64,000 nucleotides of DNA from Pacificimonas pallii (GTDB lineage: Bacteria > Pseudomonadota > Alphaproteobacteria > Sphingomonadales > Sphingomonadaceae): the NCBI RefSeq assembly GCF_019204005.1, contig NZ_JAGSPA010000003.1:124001-188000 (forward strand), in the 5' to 3' direction. The notes under the pieces were generated by a model. The model did no database searches and was not told the DNA's origin. It saw nothing but the letters and a program-made list of their open reading frames with translations. Position 1 is the first letter of the stretch; each line of letters begins with the position of its first letter. Of this stretch, positions 60,898 to 64,000 are shown piece after piece. The translations under genes and the position numbers were made by a program.

Positions 60898-62895
60898 ATG
60901 TCCACCCCTTCCCGTTTGCTGACGACCGCCGGTATTGGCGCGATGCTGCTGGCCCTGCCCGTCGCCGCGATGCTGCAATCGCAGCGCGAAGCGCCGGTCT
61001 CGGTACCTCAGGAGGCCGCCCCTTCCGTGCCTGCCGAGGTCATTGTCAGCCGCTGGGAACGACTGCTCAGTCCGCAGGCCGCGCCTTCGCTTGGCGAAAT
61101 TACCGACTTTCTGCGCCATCATCCCGGTTTCCCGAACGATGTCGAGATTCGTCAGCGCGCTGAACGTGAGATCACGGTGACGACACCCGTGGAAAGCCGC
61201 CTGGCCTTCTTTGCCGTCTCCGAACCGCTGTCCGCGACAGGGCGATTCCGCTGGGCCGATGCATTGATGCAGGCTGGCCGTACGGACGAGGCGACCGAGC
61301 AGGCACGGATCGCGTGGCGTTCGGGGGGTGTTACCGATGACGCGCGGCCGGCCTTTCTGACCCGATTCGCGAACGTCATGAGGGCCGAGGATCACGCACA
61401 GCGCGCCGACATGATGCTGTGGGACGGCGACCTTGACGGGGCCGCCGCCATGTTCTCCCTGCTTGGCCCGGAGGATCGCACGCTGACATCCATCCGCATC
61501 GCTTTGCAGCGCGGTACGAAGCGCGGCGGCGACATTGCCGCCGCGCGCGCCGCGATCCAGAGCGCGCCCGATGCCGTACAGCGCCATCCCGGCTACATTC
61601 GCGACCTCTACAGTTTTTATCGCAATAATTCGGCCAGCGCGCAGGCACGCCGCCTGCTCGCGGGCGCCACGATCGCGCCGGGCAGCGCCGGGCACAAGAA
61701 TGCCTGGATGCTCGCTCATCTCGAGGCCGCGCGCGCTGCGGCCGCGGATCGTCAATATCAGCTCGCCTACGACATCGCCGCGCATCATGGCGGTCTCAGC
61801 TTTTCGCAGCCCCTGCTTGAGAATAGTGCCGCGGAGCGTGATACGTTTACCAGTATCGAATGGCTTGCCGGTTGGACGGCACTTCACGACCTCGGCAAGC
61901 CCGCCGATGCCGTCCGCCATTTCCAGAATTTCTCCAACGCGGCGAAGTTCGCCAGCACGCGCGCACGCGGCCTCTATTGGGCAGGCCGCGCGGCGGAGGC
62001 TGCGGGCCGCGCGGATGCGACGGCTTTTTACGAGCAGGCCGCACGCTATAATCTCGTATTCTATGGCCAGCTCGCGCATGAAAGGCTCGGCCGCGAGCTT
62101 GTCATCGCAACGGGCGACACGCCGACACCGGGTCCGGACATCATCGCCGGGTGGAACGCCGATCCACGTGTGAAGGCCGTAGAGATTTACGGCACGCGCG
62201 GTGACACCGGAAAGCAGAGAATGTTCATGGCGGCGCTCGCGGACGGCCTGACGCGCGCGCAGTTCCCGCTTTATGCGCAGCTCGCCGATCGCTGGGGACA
62301 TGAACGCTTTGCCGTCCTCAATATGCGCGGTGCCGACACGACGAAGCCCGACGCCGTCATCGATCTGAGCTGGCGCCAGATGACGCTGCCAGCGGAGGCG
62401 CGCCATATGTGGACGATGGTGCACGCGCTCACCCGGCAGGAAAGCCAGTTCGAGCTCGACGCGGTCAGCCCCGCCGGGGCACGCGGTCTGATGCAGTTGA
62501 TGCGTCCCACCGCGCGCGAAACGGCAGGTAAGATCGGCCTGCCCTACCGGCCCGACGCGCTGACACGCGACCGCGGCTACAATATCCGCCTCGGCTCCAC
62601 CTACTTCGCCAATATGCTCGATAATTGGGGCGGCAGCCATGTACTTGCCATCGCCAGTTACAATGCCGGTCCAGGCAATGTCCGCCGCTGGGTCCGTGAA
62701 AATGGCGACCCCCGCACACCGCAGGTGGACGTGCTGGAATGGATCGAGGAGATCCCTTTCCACGAAACAAAAACCTATGTCCGGAACGTCATGGAAAACG
62801 CGGTGATCTACGACACCATCGCGCCTGAAAACAGGAAAGGCGGACCTCAGCAGGCTCGCCTGAGCTGGTACCTGGGAAAGAACGACCGGGGTTAG
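60898..62895 (+). CDS. Soluble lytic murein transglycosylase (Slt-like)
   Basis: Periplasmic wall hydrolase of 665 aa that cleaves glycan strands. After a signal (about 8-28, LLTTAGIGAMLLALPVAAML), an alpha-superhelical region (50-490) forms the Slt70-like ring. The SLT domain has catalytic Glu515 in ALTRQESQFELDAVSPAGARGLMQLMRPTA and IASYNAGPGNVRRWV. ATG 60898 has GAGGA 5 nt upstream; ATG 60880 is in frame but has none. It divides divergently from dapA. Confidence 0.93.
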   Translation: MSTPSRLLTTAGIGAMLLALPVAAMLQSQREAPVSVPQEAAPSVPAEVIVSRWERLLSPQAAPSLGEITDFLRHHPGFPNDVEIRQRAEREITVTTPVESRLAFFAVSEPLSATGRFRWADALMQAGRTDEATEQARIAWRSGGVTDDARPAFLTRFANVMRAEDHAQRADMMLWDGDLDGAAAMFSLLGPEDRTLTSIRIALQRGTKRGGDIAAARAAIQSAPDAVQRHPGYIRDLYSFYRNNSASAQARRLLAGATIAPGSAGHKNAWMLAHLEAARAAAADRQYQLAYDIAAHHGGLSFSQPLLENSAAERDTFTSIEWLAGWTALHDLGKPADAVRHFQNFSNAAKFASTRARGLYWAGRAAEAAGRADATAFYEQAARYNLVFYGQLAHERLGRELVIATGDTPTPGPDIIAGWNADPRVKAVEIYGTRGDTGKQRMFMAALADGLTRAQFPLYAQLADRWGHERFAVLNMRGADTTKPDAVIDLSWRQMTLPAEARHMWTMVHALTRQESQFELDAVSPAGARGLMQLMRPTARETAGKIGLPYRPDALTRDRGYNIRLGSTYFANMLDNWGGSHVLAIASYNAGPGNVRRWVRENGDPRTPQVDVLEWIEEIPFHETKTYVRNVMENAVIYDTIAPENRKGGPQQARLSWYLGKNDRG

Positions 62896-63042
62896 GCCTT
62901 GCCCGCCCCTGGTCATCTCGCGCGGGGGTCCTGCCGTTCCTCCGTGGATGCAATCCAAATAATCGCGATTTGATCGGGCTTTATCGTTAACCTCTTATTA
63001 CCTTCTGTCAGTCATCAGGCTCTTGAAAGAAGGGCTTTGTCC

Positions 63043-63564
63043 ATGACCACGAAACTCACCGCAATCTCCACCCTTGCAGTATCCGCATGCCTGCTCGCCG
63101 CGGCGCCCGCGGCCGCCAACCTTATCGACACGAGCGTCCGGTTTCAGTGTCTGAATTGCGGACCGCCAACCGACGACACCTTCACCGTTGTGAAGGGCGG
63201 CCCGCCGGAACTGACGCTGTTTGACAGCATCATCATCGACGTGGAGGCCAACACCCTCCGTATCGCGTGGGATTTCGAATCCACCAGAATCATCAATGGC
63301 ATTGAACTGCTTTTGAGCGATTTATCTGAAACGCTGACCGGGGCGAGCATCAATCAGGTTTCCACCTATGCCATTGGCGACGAACTCATCGTCACCCCCT
63401 CATCGGTCCTGCTGATTGGAACGGATGAAAGCGTTGCGGTCGGCGATTTCGTGCTCATCGATCTTGAATTCGGACAGGTTTCAGCGCCGCCGGTCCTCGG
63501 GCTGTTCGGGCTCGCGCTGATTGGCGGCACGCTGCTGCGACGCGGTAAAAACAGCTGTGGCTGA
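63043..63564 (+). CDS. Exported protein with PEP-CTERM-like sorting tail
   Basis: Protein of 173 aa and unknown function. It has a signal peptide (TLAVSACLLAAAPAAAN), a beta-rich middle with CLNC early on, and a tail APPVLGLFGLALIGGTLLRRGKNSCG: a Pro-containing start, one hydrophobic helix and a short basic end, as in PEP-CTERM exosortase substrates. The canonical PEP is replaced by APP. The ATG at 63043 has AGAAGG 9 nt upstream. No exosortase gene is in the window. Confidence 0.7.
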   Translation: MTTKLTAISTLAVSACLLAAAPAAANLIDTSVRFQCLNCGPPTDDTFTVVKGGPPELTLFDSIIIDVEANTLRIAWDFESTRIINGIELLLSDLSETLTGASINQVSTYAIGDELIVTPSSVLLIGTDESVAVGDFVLIDLEFGQVSAPPVLGLFGLALIGGTLLRRGKNSCG

Positions 63565-63605
63565 GGCTCGGCGCCCGCCAATCCAGATATGACAGCGATA
63601 AAAAT

Positions 63606-63630
63606 GGGCGGGCATCCCGAACGCCCGCCC
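63606..63630 (-). terminator. Terminator between convergent genes
   Basis: GGGCGGGC-N9-GCCCGCCC is an 8-bp perfect stem; on the minus strand ATTTTTATC follows. It ends the EF-hand gene and may also serve the convergent PEP-CTERM-like gene. Confidence 0.75.
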
Positions 63631-63650
63631 GTAATATCAGCGCCAGGCGA

Positions 63651-64000
63651 TCAACCCCGCCCATAAGAATAGCGATACTCGTCGCGCATTTCCGCAAGGG
63701 CGTCGTCAATCTCCCAGCGCGACAGATACCCGTCGCGGTCATAGTCGGCGAGCCGTTCAAAGGCACGGTTCGCGGCGCGGGCCTCCGACTTACCAAGTCG
63801 GCCATTGCGGTTGTAATCGTAGCGCCACATCACCCAGTGACGCGCGGCGGGGTCATCGCGCAGCCACGGATACAGCTTGCGCCATCCCGCGGAGAGCACG
63901 GGGCCATAATATCCGTATCCGGCGCGGTAATGCCGGCCATAATCAAAACCGCGATATCGATTGTCCCAGCCAAAGACGCCATTCCAGAAGTGCGGCCGAT
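63651..64000 (-). CDS. EF-hand calcium-binding protein, 5' end missing (window edge)
   Basis: The frame is open from the stop at 63651 to the right edge, so the true start lies outside. The visible part starts with a Gly/Tyr/Arg-rich region (FDYGRHYRAGYGYYGP) and ends with two canonical EF-hand loops, DYNRNGRLGKSE and DYDRDGYLSRWE, joined by a helix (ARAANRAFERLA). It is probably an exported or membrane-attached calcium-binding protein; no partner is known. Confidence 0.8.
   Translation of the reverse strand, partial: RPHFWNGVFGWDNRYRGFDYGRHYRAGYGYYGPVLSAGWRKLYPWLRDDPAARHWVMWRYDYNRNGRLGKSEARAANRAFERLADYDRDGYLSRWEIDDALAEMRDEYRYSYGRG

Overview
The window looks like chromosomal DNA of a motile alphaproteobacterium, most likely of the Sphingomonadales. 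The grounds are two large TonB-dependent receptors, a DUF6356 small protein, a rod-binding-only FlgJ, a CtrA-type box in front of the flagellar regulator, and the lack of plasmid, phage or insertion-sequence genes. The genus cannot be read from the sequence alone.

Layout. (1) 1-3745: a TonB-dependent receptor cut by the left edge, divergent from an AraC-family regulator. (2) 3906-5113: two translationally coupled lipoprotein prolyl isomerases, a cyclophilin and an FKBP. (3) 5410-17340: a co-oriented, visibly AT-richer block encoding a TonB receptor, a DUF4369/TlpA-like thioredoxin lipoprotein, an OmpR-type response regulator and histidine kinase, a DsbD/ScsB-type thiol-disulfide transporter, a membrane-anchored cytochrome c and a two-half M16 metallopeptidase. 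It reads as one functional unit, and I propose envelope redox handling combined with peptide or metal uptake. This is the best candidate for an undescribed system. (4) 17476-24141: a cytochrome c lipoprotein, a penicillin-acylase-family hydrolase, an aromatic aminotransferase, a DUF6356 protein, an Lrp/AsnC regulator and a DUF819 membrane protein.

(5) 24500-57908: an almost complete flagellar cluster holding basal body, export apparatus, rod, hook, filament, cap, stator, sigma-28/anti-sigma and a sigma-54 activator, with one CheB-like receiver and no other chemotaxis gene. The promoters are unusually readable. There is a TTAA-N7-TTAAC (CtrA-type) box before the sigma-54 activator. Four near-identical sigma-54 elements (TGGCACG-N4-TTGCT type) precede fliE, fliK, flhA and flgB. 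A shared TAA(A/C)-N14/15-GTCGTTC element precedes the late genes fliD, fliC and flgM, and is a plausible FliA promoter. Together they predict CtrA, then the sigma-54 activator, then the basal body/hook genes with FliA, then the filament genes with FlgM.

(6) 57950-64000: a tRNA-Pro, a sulfite-oxidase-fold molybdopterin enzyme, a DUF2062 protein, smpB and dapA, a lytic transglycosylase, a small exported protein with a PEP-CTERM-like tail, and an EF-hand protein cut by the right edge. No CRISPR array, rRNA, prophage or transposase was seen.
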